Origin: Bacteroidota bacterium
GTDB lineage: Bacteria; Bacteroidota; Bacteroidia; Chitinophagales; Chitinophagaceae
Reading direction: 5' to 3'
Assembly: GCA_947457075.1 (NCBI GenBank)
Contig: CANGUG010000012.1
Location: 1-64,000, forward strand
DNA: 64,000 bases
Shown: piece after piece, positions 45,691 to 56,340 of the stretch
Position numbering within the stretch: position 1 is the stretch's first letter
Layout of the letters: each line of letters starts with the position of its first letter
Notes under the pieces: model-generated
The model's database searches: none
Seen by the model: the letters and a program-made list of their open reading frames with translations, nothing else
Told to the model about the DNA's origin: nothing
Made by a program: the position numbers and the translations under genes

Positions 45691-48600
45691 CATTGATTCC
45701 TGCCCTTGTATTCACTATAGGTGGGGAGGAGGAAATATATGGAGTGGCCCTACGTTGATCAAAGAAAAACTTAAGATTAATTTTGGTGTTCAATACATAG
45801 TCAATGGAAGGTTGTAAAGTTATTTCCTTTTGCCCCCCTGTACCATAGGCATTGGTTTGGTCAAGACGGCTATTGCTATTGTAAACATCACGCATGGACA
45901 TGTCAAATCGGAAAGTAAAATCATTGGTTAATTTACTACTGCCTAAACCAGGTATTTCAAATGGGAGTCTTAACCCTCTTTTGCGCCAGCTTGCTCCTAT
46001 TACCCATTCTTTACTGTTGTTTTCACTTAACTGATAATCGACCAAGCTCAATGAAAGCATTCTACTTTTCTTATATTCAAAACGCATGGACCATTGATTC
46101 ACCGTAGTAACATTGATGCCCACCAATGGCTCCATGCGCTCACTAATGGTCACGTTGGGGATTAAGAAATAAGGAATATAATTTTTGCTAATTGGATCCA
46201 AGAAAGTAGGTGTGCCTCTACGCATTGGGTCATCCACAAAATTCAAGGAACTTGTAAAACTATTCATGGCTAAACTTCCATTATAGCCATTGGAGATGGT
46301 GATATTGCTAAAATATTCCGACAATCCTGGCAATTTAGAAAGTCCTGTGTACATGATATTCCAATTGGGTTTAGGCAACATACCTCCAAATGGATTGGAC
46401 CTTATATTATTATTGTTTTGATTCACCAATGAAACTTTTTTAGGATCCTGCCCAGTATAGGCTGCAATAAAGGCTGGAATTAATACATCCTGTGCATACC
46501 TACCATATCCCAAAGCATAACCTGATGCATCCACATTGCCCGCACCTAATCGTTGAGAAATAATGGTTCTATAATTTTGAAACGCCTTAAACTGTAATGA
46601 AATCTCATTGGGATCATGTGTTTCAAAGAATGTATTTAAAGCCATATAACTAATATTAAATCCACCAGCCGACAATGGATTGGCATGTGTTCTGATTCCT
46701 GATAAGGAGGCACTGGTATCTTTAAATAATTCTGAATATTCTTTAGAGAAGGTTTTATTAAAATTAATATCAATGATTAATGTTTTAATGGGCTCTAACA
46801 TAATTCTAGCCGACAGCTTTTGATCAAAAGTTTGTCTGAACAATAAGTTAAAGCCAGCATCCCTGGATAAAAACCCTTTCTTTTCTTGCTTATTTAACCA
46901 ATTGGTGTCTGGTTGTCGGCCAAACATATAGTCAAAATTAGGAGCGAGCCCTGTAAAAGTTTTGTCCACAAATTGCACTCCTGACATATAACCTGGCAAT
47001 CGGCTATTAAAGTTTTCGGTGTAATCTAAATTGGCAGTTTGCATCATGGTTAAAAACCTTACAATTGATTTCACGCTTTCTGGCACATTCACCGGTTCAT
47101 TTTGTTTGATTAATCTTTGTGCAATACGTTCTTGGCGCTTGGCTTCTTTCCATTTTTTTAAGGCAGCAATTCGCTCCTTACCTACTTTACCCTCCAAGGC
47201 TTCCTCCTTGGTCATAACAATTTTTGTATTCAGTGGGTTGTTGATATTTTGACGCCCTGCATTGTATCCATTGTTTAATGCCGCATTTATATATTTTGAT
47301 TTTCTATAAAAATTTGTAAAATTAAATTGTGCATTAATTTGTTGAGATAGGGTGTTTTCAATGGTATTGCCTAATGTCTGGGCTAACCTACTTGCACCGA
47401 TCCAATTATAATTTGTTGCAAAATTATAACTTGAGTTGATCCAATTGGTAAGCGGCAATTTACTAGTTGGCAAATCATATCGCAGAGAGAATCTTTGATT
47501 GTACAAAGTATTCCTTCCACCTCCAAACAACATTCTAGTAATGGAGTCTCGTTTTGCTTGAGTATTGATTGGTCCGTCCGGCTCATCTATTCGTGAATCC
47601 ATGGTTGCATTGAAATCCAAGTTCATGGATCTAGTAATGGGCCAACGCATATTAAACAACCTTACCATGGTAAAATACTTATTGTAAGTAGTTTCCGTTT
47701 TTTCTGTTGTCCCATCAAAGGAACTTACTACCCTAGGAGTGAACTCCCCATATTGTCGATCTAATACCGTTCTAAATGTAATTAAGCTAGGAGAAGGATT
47801 AAAATTAAAGTCTTTCACCCATGCGAACCAAGGGGATGCATTCTTTAATAATTTTTTAAAGGGTTCCAAGGACCTTCCATTGTGGTTATACGTATATCCA
47901 ATAGCCCCTCTTTGCTTGGTTAATTTATTGGCCTCAATTAAAGGACTGGTTTGTACTAATTGAGAAAAGGAATAACTGAAATCCAAATTACTCAGACTTA
48001 ATAAATTGGGATTTTTTCCTGGCAAAAAGCGCACATTGGTAAAATTCAATGTTCTTATCGTCGTTTGATCGGTTGAAGCATTTCGGACTGAATCTTTTTT
48101 AGGCTGCGATAAACTATTCATCTTGTCCTGATACAAAACGTCCCTGTCAAAAGGATCATACAAAGGCGTTTCAATAGATTTATTTATACTTGCAAATACA
48201 GGCAAAGTGATACGAGCTTGTTTGGGCAATAATTTTCCAGCATCTATATTAGCAGCTACATCTACCTGTGTTAATCCAGTGATTGCTCTTTGGTTCATGC
48301 TTTGTTCAATAGTACCAAATCCGGCAGTTCGGTTATTCACTGAAACGGCTAAAGTACCTAAGTCAGCCATTACTAAATCCATTCTACCCAAAGCAGCCCA
48401 TGAACCACGCTCATCCAATTCGGACAAACGCAATTCATTGATCCACATTTCAGCATTAATTTGTTGTTGCGTTGAAGTGTTTTCAAAGGCAATTAATATA
48501 CCTCGTACTTCCCCCAAATTTGGATTACCCATCACCGAATAGGTTTGTACATTATTGGGAAACGCACCTATTTGATTTTTGGAGTACCTCGAAGTGAAGG

Positions 48601-51600
48601 AATATTTTTGTTTATCTCTTTCTAATTTTAAATTAACCAAATCATTTAATCTTAGGTTTAACTCATTTTCAAGTGGCCATACTAAGTTGGATTCGGAACT
48701 ACTATAATTTTTTTGTTTGGTGGTGGTTAATGGAATACGTATTTCGTAATAGTTATTTTGAAAATCTTGTCCAATTCTAATCACTGCTGTAACGGCACCT
48801 TGTTCGGTTTGATTAATATTTGATTTATTTTCAGCATGAAGGAACATGGACAACCTACCATACCTTCTGATGTCCACATTCATGGTTTTAAACACCCCTC
48901 TTGCCGGTTTTCCTTTTTCAAAATTTTGAATTTGTACGCCCAATGATTGTTCATTTTGCAATAGGTTCACCCCATTATTACTTAACAATTGTACACGCTC
49001 AATGCCTGGAGGAATAATATAATTCACGGGTGTTCTACTGCTATTCTCTTCAATGCTCACCGCCATGGTATTTAAGGTAGTAGTCGAATTTACATTTAAT
49101 GGCGTATAACTACCCGTAGTATCAATTTCATACATGTATTGACGCCATTGATTTCGCACTAAACTTAATTTGGCAAATCTTAAGGTTATAGAGTCCTCAA
49201 AGCCTGTTAAATACATACGAATAAAACGAATTGATTTAAAATCCTTAATACCGCCAACCGAATCCGAATAAGATTTTACTGGAACTCTAAACAAATACCA
49301 ATTTTCCACACTCTTGGTTCCATCGGCCAAGGTTACACTCACTGTTTTACTATCGGTCACATATTTTGTAATCCCAACGCCCATTCCATTTTTTTGCAAA
49401 GGAATTTCATATTCAAAATAAGCTTCTGATTCATTTAAAGTATTGTCTCTATTTAAATCCTCGTTGTCAGGAAGTAAAGTGGAAGCACTGCTAAACTGAC
49501 TAGTGCCTGCAATGGCCGAATTGCCTTGTGGATTGTTAAAGTATTTATACCTGCCGAGTATCCCAACATTGGCTGCATCATACTGTGCATCACGATACCA
49601 AACATAATTATCCGCTGAAGGATCTTTGTTAAATTGTTGCGCTACAAACGAATTAGTGATTTGACTAATGAGACTGGCTCGTTTTATTTTTTCTTCCTCA
49701 TCATTCATTCCATCCAAACCAACATCCTGAAATGTTCTATCTTCTGCATTATTACTAAATGCATTGGTAACTTGAATTGGATTAATGGGCACTTTACCCC
49801 AAATAGAACTATCAATTTGCGCAGGTATAGTTGGTGTTGGCATTCCATTTTCATAAAAACGTCGACCATCTCTTAAAATATCTTCACTTATATTACCTAG
49901 GTTCAAAATTAATTTACCCCCATTGACGGGCGTCTTAATAAAAGGATCCTGCACCCAAAATTCAACATACTCAATTATATTCGTTTCAAAATCGGTTTGA
50001 TCCAATGAACGCATGATACCTCCCCATTTATCTAATGGATTTCTAAACTTACCCGTGCCATCTAAATCCCTGAAATTATAATTGTAAGGCCCCCTCTCCT
50101 TTGGAAAATAAGTGACATCAAAAGTGGGCAACTGAACATCCATAATATTAGTAGTTCTATTCGGAAACAACTCATTGGTAAATACCTGCCTCACTCTTGG
50201 ATCACTGAACAAAGCTTTATTTCCGCCCATTGGATTGTTGGGACTATTAGGATCCTGTAAAGTTGGTTCAATGGTATACCAAGCTACCCTTGCCCTGTTT
50301 TTATTGTAGTCCAAATTGTTGGCAATTGTTCCTTCAGGGAAACGATCCATGGGTGTTGATGCCAATGCCCACGCAGTAAAAGGGAAACGTAAATCAATAT
50401 CAGTTCTAGTTGCTTCAAAATCATCTAAATAAACAACCCCATTTGCTCCTCTACCAATTTGTTGTGCATGTCCGGGTTGCAAATAAGCAGCTTCCCCATT
50501 GGCAGTAATATAGGACTTGGCTTTGGTATTGTAAAAAGGCAACCGATTCAATAAACTAGTGACCGCAGGAACTTCTGATCTATAATTAAAATCAAATCCA
50601 TACATGGCATTCTTAATGGGGTCAGCACCAAAATTAGTTTTGGTAAAAAAAGGACGCTCACTTAACCTTTGAGTGGAGAAACCAAAATTGAAATTTTTAC
50701 TCGCCATATAATCTAGGCGCAAAGCCCTAAATCCTCTTTCCTGAAAACCAAAACCAATATTGTTTTCAAAGGAAACATTCACCGGAATATTTGAGCTTAA
50801 GATACCAGGATTAATAATTCTAACAGTGCCCGAACCATAATCCACTATATAATCAACGCCCTCTTTTAATATTTGTCCGCCCGCCCTTACAGTTACTGAA
50901 CCAGGAGGAACATTAAATGCATTTAAACTTATTTCAGCGCCACCACTACTTCCTTTTACCTGGCCTTCCATAACAAATCGATCCAAGTTATTATAGGTTT
51001 GTGCTTCTGCTTTAATTTTTCGATACAATTGTGAATAGATATATTTATTTGCTATTGCACTATCCACATCCTTAAAGGCAATTTCACGCAAGTCCTCCCC
51101 AAAGGGTTCCAACAAGGGGAAAACAATTCTACCCATTTTAGACAAAACGGTATATCCTTCCACAAAGTCAAAGACCCCGTCAGGCTGGGGATCCTTTTGA
51201 TTGTTTAAACGATCCAATTGTAAAATCCTTAACAAGGATAATCCTTCTACGGACTTACTCGTCACAGGCATGTATCTTTTTAAACCAGCACTAGGTGCAT
51301 CATATAATACATTCAATTGAAAATCCTGTTGTTGTAGGGTACCGAATAAATCCAATGAATAAACGTTTTTCATCATTAAATCCCAAATGGGCAAATCAGT
51401 TCTTTGCGTGGTGGCTTTTAATAATTTTAAGAACATGATATTTTGCACCCCATTATCAGGATTCAATGCAATATCATTTGAAAATTCACCTACCTGATAT
51501 ATTTTTCCATTATATGCATATTGAAAAGCTACCCCCAATACTTCATCGGGTTGCAATGGAATATTTAAAGATATAAAGCCAATTTGAGGATTAAAAAAAT

Positions 51601-52897
51601 ATTCATTCTCTGTTAATTTTCTTCCAAATGTTCTTTCATAATCCTCAGAGGAACGCATTCCTTCTTCTGATAAAATGGAAGTAATGCCTGATGAATTTCT
51701 GGCATTAACATTATTGGATAAAGCGGCATATAAACTATTTGCATTATTGTCAGGGAATCCATTGTTGGCACTTTGCCATCTTAAATTATTGGGATTGGGC
51801 TCTCCTAAATCAGCCAATCCAACAACATCCCGTGAATTAGTGGTTTGACCATTTCTATTGGTTACCCACACTTCAATTCTTTTAATTTGAACCTGCGAAT
51901 TCACCAATGGTATGTTGGCCATGGATTTATTGTAGTTCTTTTTAAAATATTGCGCTAATAAAAAGTGTCTATTTTCCTCGTAATCATTTAAACGTTTTTG
52001 AAATTTTTGTGTTGAAGCACCCCCTTGCATATTCATTGACTGTCTTTGTGACCTTTGATTAGCAATGGCTGCCGTTACAAAGAGTCGACCAAATTGCATC
52101 TGCGTTTTGATACCGAATAAATTTTGGGTGCTAGGGATTAAGGCGCTTCTTGAAATGTAATTAATATTCCCAGCCTCAATACTTTTGATAATCTCGTCTT
52201 TCTTTCCTTTGTAATTTAATTTTATCTGGTTGTCAAAACCTAAATTAGATAAGGTGTTAAAATTTACTGGAAATCTAAGCTTATCCCCAATACTCGCATT
52301 CATGCTAAAGTTGGTATTGGCATCAAAATCAAATCCTCCATTGGAACGGGCTCGTTCAGGTAAAGTTGGGTTCATTACGGTTTGTCCTTGATAGCCTGCT
52401 CTGATATTAATTTCCCCTACTGGTTTGAAATCAAGTTTTAAATCCGAACCCGTTTTACCAAATAAGCGGTCAAAATAACTATCATACACTTTTGCCTTTG
52501 GTCTGGAAATTTTTCGATTTAATATGCCCAGTGATTTTGCCCTTTGTGCAAAATAATCTTTTTCATCTCGATCTGATTTTAACTTCAAAAAATCAGTAAA
52601 ACTTAACACCGAGGGTACACGTACTAATTTCCCATTAATAAACTCTCTAATAAAGTATTGTTTTGTTTTTGCATCGTATTCGATATTCCTTTTTACCAAA
52701 CCGGTATCTCTGATATCAAATGGATTAATACTTGGTTGGGATAAAAAATCACTACGTCTGTCCTTAATAGCATAACGCAAAGAGTCATTTTGCTTACCTG
52801 TAGTATCTTCTTTACTGCTGGGAATTACCTGCGCGTCTAGGGGCCCTGAAAACAGCAGCATCAAGGCAGTAAAAAAGATAGCGCAAAATAATTTCAA
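45674..52897 (-). CDS. sprA: SprA, T9SS outer-membrane translocon protein
   Basis: SprA (Sov in Porphyromonas) is the very large outer-membrane barrel through which T9SS cargo passes, and it is needed for gliding motility in flavobacteria. The 2407-aa length fits. There is a signal peptide (LFCAIFFTALMLLFSGPLDAQ), and family-like stretches include YFDRLFGKTGSDLKLDFKP, RAGYQGQTVMNPTLPERARS, GRGANGVVYLDDFEATRTDI and RMDLVMADLGTLAVS. The C-terminus ends in strands (NTRAGINVRIAL) typical of outer-membrane barrels. ruvA lies 18 nt upstream on the same strand, an arrangement I recall from other Bacteroidota. Confidence 0.95.
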   Translation of the reverse strand: MKLFCAIFFTALMLLFSGPLDAQVIPSSKEDTTGKQNDSLRYAIKDRRSDFLSQPSINPFDIRDTGLVKRNIEYDAKTKQYFIREFINGKLVRVPSVLSFTDFLKLKSDRDEKDYFAQRAKSLGILNRKISRPKAKVYDSYFDRLFGKTGSDLKLDFKPVGEINIRAGYQGQTVMNPTLPERARSNGGFDFDANTNFSMNASIGDKLRFPVNFNTLSNLGFDNQIKLNYKGKKDEIIKSIEAGNINYISRSALIPSTQNLFGIKTQMQFGRLFVTAAIANQRSQRQSMNMQGGASTQKFQKRLNDYEENRHFLLAQYFKKNYNKSMANIPLVNSQVQIKRIEVWVTNRNGQTTNSRDVVGLADLGEPNPNNLRWQSANNGFPDNNANSLYAALSNNVNARNSSGITSILSEEGMRSSEDYERTFGRKLTENEYFFNPQIGFISLNIPLQPDEVLGVAFQYAYNGKIYQVGEFSNDIALNPDNGVQNIMFLKLLKATTQRTDLPIWDLMMKNVYSLDLFGTLQQQDFQLNVLYDAPSAGLKRYMPVTSKSVEGLSLLRILQLDRLNNQKDPQPDGVFDFVEGYTVLSKMGRIVFPLLEPFGEDLREIAFKDVDSAIANKYIYSQLYRKIKAEAQTYNNLDRFVMEGQVKGSSGGAEISLNAFNVPPGSVTVRAGGQILKEGVDYIVDYGSGTVRIINPGILSSNIPVNVSFENNIGFGFQERGFRALRLDYMASKNFNFGFSTQRLSERPFFTKTNFGADPIKNAMYGFDFNYRSEVPAVTSLLNRLPFYNTKAKSYITANGEAAYLQPGHAQQIGRGANGVVYLDDFEATRTDIDLRFPFTAWALASTPMDRFPEGTIANNLDYNKNRARVAWYTIEPTLQDPNSPNNPMGGNKALFSDPRVRQVFTNELFPNRTTNIMDVQLPTFDVTYFPKERGPYNYNFRDLDGTGKFRNPLDKWGGIMRSLDQTDFETNIIEYVEFWVQDPFIKTPVNGGKLILNLGNISEDILRDGRRFYENGMPTPTIPAQIDSSIWGKVPINPIQVTNAFSNNAEDRTFQDVGLDGMNDEEEKIKRASLISQITNSFVAQQFNKDPSADNYVWYRDAQYDAANVGILGRYKYFNNPQGNSAIAGTSQFSSASTLLPDNEDLNRDNTLNESEAYFEYEIPLQKNGMGVGITKYVTDSKTVSVTLADGTKSVENWYLFRVPVKSYSDSVGGIKDFKSIRFIRMYLTGFEDSITLRFAKLSLVRNQWRQYMYEIDTTGSYTPLNVNSTTTLNTMAVSIEENSSRTPVNYIIPPGIERVQLLSNNGVNLLQNEQSLGVQIQNFEKGKPARGVFKTMNVDIRRYGRLSMFLHAENKSNINQTEQGAVTAVIRIGQDFQNNYYEIRIPLTTTKQKNYSSSESNLVWPLENELNLRLNDLVNLKLERDKQKYSFTSRYSKNQIGAFPNNVQTYSVMGNPNLGEVRGILIAFENTSTQQQINAEMWINELRLSELDERGSWAALGRMDLVMADLGTLAVSVNNRTAGFGTIEQSMNQRAITGLTQVDVAANIDAGKLLPKQARITLPVFASINKSIETPLYDPFDRDVLYQDKMNSLSQPKKDSVRNASTDQTTIRTLNFTNVRFLPGKNPNLLSLSNLDFSYSFSQLVQTSPLIEANKLTKQRGAIGYTYNHNGRSLEPFKKLLKNASPWFAWVKDFNFNPSPSLITFRTVLDRQYGEFTPRVVSSFDGTTEKTETTYNKYFTMVRLFNMRWPITRSMNLDFNATMDSRIDEPDGPINTQAKRDSITRMLFGGGRNTLYNQRFSLRYDLPTSKLPLTNWINSSYNFATNYNWIGASRLAQTLGNTIENTLSQQINAQFNFTNFYRKSKYINAALNNGYNAGRQNINNPLNTKIVMTKEEALEGKVGKERIAALKKWKEAKRQERIAQRLIKQNEPVNVPESVKSIVRFLTMMQTANLDYTENFNSRLPGYMSGVQFVDKTFTGLAPNFDYMFGRQPDTNWLNKQEKKGFLSRDAGFNLLFRQTFDQKLSARIMLEPIKTLIIDINFNKTFSKEYSELFKDTSASLSGIRTHANPLSAGGFNISYMALNTFFETHDPNEISLQFKAFQNYRTIISQRLGAGNVDASGYALGYGRYAQDVLIPAFIAAYTGQDPKKVSLVNQNNNNIRSNPFGGMLPKPNWNIMYTGLSKLPGLSEYFSNITISNGYNGSLAMNSFTSSLNFVDDPMRRGTPTFLDPISKNYIPYFLIPNVTISERMEPLVGINVTTVNQWSMRFEYKKSRMLSLSLVDYQLSENNSKEWVIGASWRKRGLRLPFEIPGLGSSKLTNDFTFRFDMSMRDVYNSNSRLDQTNAYGTGGQKEITLQPSIDYVLNTKINLKFFFDQRRATPYISSSPPIVNTRAGINVRIAL

Positions 52898-52915
52898 GGA
52901 AATAGGATTAGTAAA

Positions 52916-53509
52916 TTAACAATTCTTAAGTGCTGCTTTAATGAGGGTCTCTAAACTTAATTGATCCCCGTCGGTTTTTATTGTTTTGTCCACCGCTTTT
53001 TCAGCAACCGCTTTTTGTATTCCTAATGCAATCAAAGCCTGAATCGCATCCTGATGAGGATTGGCTTCAGCAATTGCAAATCCACCCAATGGATTATTGT
53101 TCAAAGTAATTTTTGATAATTTATCTTTTAATTCTAACACTAATCTTTCCGCCGATTTTTTGCCAATTCCTTTAATGGCTTCTAATTGTCTAGCATCCCC
53201 TTGTACGATGGCCCTTACAATTTCATCGGGTTGCATCCCCGACAACATCATTCTGGCCGTACTTGCTCCGACTCCCGAAACACTAATTAAGTGTAAAAAC
53301 AACTCCTTTTCTTGTAATTCGTGAAACCCAAATAGCACTTGAGAATTTTCAGTAATATGTAAATGGGTGTGTAATTGACCTTTCTCCTTTTTGGCAATCG
53401 CCTCATAAGTGTGTAAACTGATATTTACTTCATATCCTACCCCTCCCACATCAACAATGAGCTTAGCTGGGGTTACCTGTACAAAATTACCTCTTAATAA
53501 TACAATCAT
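52916..53509 (-). CDS. ruvA: Holliday junction ATP-dependent DNA helicase subunit RuvA
   Basis: RuvA binds four-way junctions and directs RuvB for branch migration. The 197-aa product has the N-terminal OB domain (MIVLLRGNFVQVTPAKLIVDVGGVGYEV), two helix-hairpin-helix motifs (FLHLISVSGVGASTARMML and LEAIKGIGKKSAERLVLELK), a short linker, and the C-terminal RuvB-binding helices (HQDAIQALIALGIQKAVAEKAV). Gene order ruvA-sprA with 18 nt between suggests cotranscription, so expression of the T9SS translocon may depend on the ruvA promoter. Confidence 0.96.
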   Translation of the reverse strand: MIVLLRGNFVQVTPAKLIVDVGGVGYEVNISLHTYEAIAKKEKGQLHTHLHITENSQVLFGFHELQEKELFLHLISVSGVGASTARMMLSGMQPDEIVRAIVQGDARQLEAIKGIGKKSAERLVLELKDKLSKITLNNNPLGGFAIAEANPHQDAIQALIALGIQKAVAEKAVDKTIKTDGDQLSLETLIKAALKNC

Positions 53510-53609
53510 AATAGCTTCAAAATTAACGTTTAAGATACTAAAAATGAGCTTATGAGCCTATTCTTAAACAAAATTTAAGATATTTGTAGGCCAAATTAAT
53601 ACAGAATCT

Positions 53610-54602
53610 ATGTCACAAACCCTTAGAGCGGCTATAACCTCGGTTGGAGGATATGTCCCGGAGACCAAATTAACCAATTTTGACCTTGAAAAAATGGTGG
53701 ATACCAATGATGAATGGATCCGATCTAGAACAGGGATTTCAGAAAGAAGAATCCTTAAAGAGCCGGGTAAAGCAAGTTCGGATATGGCAGTGAAAGCAAT
53801 AGAGGAAATTCTACGTAAAAAGAATTTAGATCCAATGGAAATTGACTGTATTATTTGTGCAACCGTGACCCCCGATATGGTATTCCCTGCTACTGCCAAT
53901 ATTATTGGCGACAAAGTAGGTGCCAAAAATGCATTTGGATTTGACCTAGGTGCCGCCTGTAGCGGATTTTTATTTGCTTTAAACACAGGTGCTAGTTTTA
54001 TAGAGTGCGGACGATATAAAAAAATAATTGTAGTGGGTGTTGACAAAATGAGTTCCATCATTGATTATACCGACCGTGCTACTTGTATCATTTTTGGTGA
54101 CGGCGCTGGTGCGGTTTTACTAGAGCCTTCTACTGATGGGAATGGGTTCCAGGATGCTATTTTGAAAAGTGATGGAAGCGGTCGTGAATATTTACATTTA
54201 AAAGCTGGTGGAAGTTTAAAACCCGCAAGTGTGGAAACGGTTATGGCAAAAGAGCATTTTGCTTTTCAGGATGGACAACCTGTATTTAAATTTGCTGTTA
54301 AAGGAATGGCAGATGTCACTGCCGACCTTTTAGAAAAACATCAATTGACAGGCGATGACATTACATGGTTAGTACCCCACCAAGCCAATTTAAGAATCAT
54401 TGACGCCACTGCCAACCGAGCAGGCATCCCTTCCGAGAAGGTAATGATTAATATTCAAAAATACGGAAACACAACAGCCGCCACTATTCCACTATGTTTA
54501 TGGGAATGGGAAGCACAACTTAAAAAGGGCGACAATTTAATATTGGCCGCTTTTGGAGGTGGATTTACTTGGGGTGCTGCATGGGTAAAGTGGGCATACT
54601 AG
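53610..54602 (+). CDS. fabH: 3-oxoacyl-ACP synthase III
   Basis: FabH condenses acetyl-CoA with malonyl-ACP to start fatty acid synthesis. The 330-aa protein has the full catalytic triad: Cys117 in [12 protein letters not shown], His257 in [11 protein letters not shown] and Asn287 in [12 protein letters not shown]-terminal TSVGGYVPE and [10 protein letters not shown], and the C-terminal [15 protein letters not shown] are standard. Start at ATG 53610. It is divergent from ruvA, with 100 nt between, and its neighbours are not fatty-acid genes. Confidence 0.97.
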   Translation: MSQTLRAAITSVGGYVPETKLTNFDLEKMVDTNDEWIRSRTGISERRILKEPGKASSDMAVKAIEEILRKKNLDPMEIDCIICATVTPDMVFPATANIIGDKVGAKNAFGFDLGAACSGFLFALNTGASFIECGRYKKIIVVGVDKMSSIIDYTDRATCIIFGDGAGAVLLEPSTDGNGFQDAILKSDGSGREYLHLKAGGSLKPASVETVMAKEHFAFQDGQPVFKFAVKGMADVTADLLEKHQLTGDDITWLVPHQANLRIIDATANRAGIPSEKVMINIQKYGNTTAATIPLCLWEWEAQLKKGDNLILAAFGGGFTWGAAWVKWAY

Positions 54603-54640
54603 TGAATAAAGCATAAATTACATTCAATAAAATAGCGATT

Positions 54641-55876
54641 ATGGGAAAGAAAAATATTACTGGCATTAGCACGATTACATTACATACGGCTAGCCATGAA
54701 AATGATAACTATTCTCATACCACGCCTATTTATGCTACTTCCACTTTTACCTTTGACTCAGCCGATCAAGGCATGGAGCGATTTAAAGGTGAAGATAAAA
54801 CAAGACTATACACGCGTTGGGGCAACCCCACTTTTACTGCTGCAGAAAAAACAATCGAGGCATTAGAAGCACGCGGACTTACCAATGAAAGCGGTGCACC
54901 ATTGGAATTAAAAGCATTATTGCATTCAAGTGGGCAGGCCGCAATGAGTACTTTATTTTTGAGCAACCTAAGTGCGGGTGACACATTAATTTCACATTAC
55001 TCACTATATGGTGGCTCTCAGGAATTAATGCAAAAAGTGCTACAGGAAGCAGGTGTGAAAGTAATTTTAATTGACATTCATGATGAAGCCTTATTGTTAG
55101 CGACCATTCAAGCAAATCCTTCTACCCAACTTATTCACTTAGAAACTCCCGCGAATCCTACTTTACAATGTGTAGATATTGAAGCGATATGCAAAATAGC
55201 GCATGCACATGGTATAAAAGTATCCGTGGACAATACAGTGGCTACTCCTTATTTACAACAACCATTTGCTTTAGGAGCAGATTTTGTATTTCATTCTGCC
55301 ACTAAATTTTTAAATGGACATGGCAGTGCCTTAAATGGCGTGTTGTTGGGTAAAGATTTGGAATTCATGCATACCAAGGTTTGGAAATGGCATGTATTAT
55401 TGGGAGGCAATAGCAACGCATTTGACGCCTACTTGTTAATTCAAGGAATGAAAACCTTAGAATTAAGAATGGAAAAACATTGCAGCAATGCCGAAAAAGT
55501 GGCGCATTTTTTACAACAACATCCAGCCATTGCACAGGTAAACTATACGGGTTTTACAAGTCATCCACATCATACAATTGCAAAAAAGCAAATGAAGCAG
55601 CATGCTCCCTTAATTAGTTTTGAATTAAAAGGAGGTATTCAAGCGGGCAAGCAATTTATTGATGCAGTCGAGGTTTGTACTAGGGCGGTATCCTTAGGTA
55701 CCGTGGACACTTTAGTATCACATCCAGCGAGTATGACCCATATGTCTATTCCAAAAACAGAGAGAGAAAAATATGGCATCACCGACGGCTTAATTAGAAT
55801 GAGTGTGGGCATTGAAAATATAGAAGACTTAGAGGCCGACTTAGCACAGGCTTTGGCAAAAGTAGCCAGCAATTAA
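54641..55876 (+). CDS. Cys/Met-metabolism PLP-dependent enzyme
   Basis: The 411-aa product belongs to the trans-sulfuration family (cystathionine gamma-synthase/lyase, O-acylhomoserine sulfhydrylase, methionine gamma-lyase). Motifs are YSHTTPIYATSTF, TRWGNPT, LHSSGQAAMSTLFLSNLSAGD, LIHLETPANPTLQ, the PLP-binding Asp in VSVDNTVATPYLQ, and Lys222 in FHSATKFLNGHG. C-terminal SLGTVDTLVSHPASMTH and RMSVGIENIEDLEADL are typical. The exact reaction cannot be told from sequence alone. It is 38 nt after fabH and 8 nt before the GNAT gene. Confidence 0.94.
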   Translation: MGKKNITGISTITLHTASHENDNYSHTTPIYATSTFTFDSADQGMERFKGEDKTRLYTRWGNPTFTAAEKTIEALEARGLTNESGAPLELKALLHSSGQAAMSTLFLSNLSAGDTLISHYSLYGGSQELMQKVLQEAGVKVILIDIHDEALLLATIQANPSTQLIHLETPANPTLQCVDIEAICKIAHAHGIKVSVDNTVATPYLQQPFALGADFVFHSATKFLNGHGSALNGVLLGKDLEFMHTKVWKWHVLLGGNSNAFDAYLLIQGMKTLELRMEKHCSNAEKVAHFLQQHPAIAQVNYTGFTSHPHHTIAKKQMKQHAPLISFELKGGIQAGKQFIDAVEVCTRAVSLGTVDTLVSHPASMTHMSIPKTEREKYGITDGLIRMSVGIENIEDLEADLAQALAKVASN

Positions 55877-55884
55877 TAATTACT

Positions 55885-56334
55885 ATGGAAATAACTATAC
55901 GACCTGCTCAACAAAACGACTGCCAACGCATGATGGAGTTGATACATGAACTAGCCCTTTATGAAAAAGCGCCAGAACAAGTAGTGGTAAGTTTTGATCA
56001 TTTTGTAGAAAGCGGATTCGGTGAAAAGCCAGTATGGTGGGCACTTGTAGCAGAAGTCAATGGAAAAGTGGAAGGCATGGCACTTTATTATATTCGCTAC
56101 TCTACTTGGAAAGGACAAAGAATGTATTTAGAGGATTTAGTGGTTGCGGAAAACATGCGAGGCCATAAAATTGGTAGTTTTTTATTTGATGCACTCATCA
56201 TAGAAGCCAAAGCTAAAAACTTTAAAGGCATGAACTGGCAGGCTTTGGATTGGAATGAACCTGCATTAAATTTTTACAAAAAATACAATAGTGGATTTGA
56301 TCCTGAATGGGTGAACTGCTCTATTGATTTTTAA
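55885..56334 (+). CDS. GNAT acetyltransferase (diamine acetyltransferase-like)
   Basis: The 149-aa product resembles SSAT-type GNAT proteins: ITIRPAQQNDCQRMMELI at the start, ELALYEKAPEQV, YYIRYSTWKGQRMYLEDLVVAE, the acetyl-CoA-binding MRGHKIGSFLFDAL, and WQALDWNEPALNFYKKY near the C-terminus. Members acetylate polyamines or thialysine; the substrate here is unknown. It follows the PLP enzyme by 8 nt and converges on the porP-like gene 6 nt away. Confidence 0.92.
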   Translation: MEITIRPAQQNDCQRMMELIHELALYEKAPEQVVVSFDHFVESGFGEKPVWWALVAEVNGKVEGMALYYIRYSTWKGQRMYLEDLVVAENMRGHKIGSFLFDALIIEAKAKNFKGMNWQALDWNEPALNFYKKYNSGFDPEWVNCSIDF

Positions 56335-56340
56335 GCCTCA

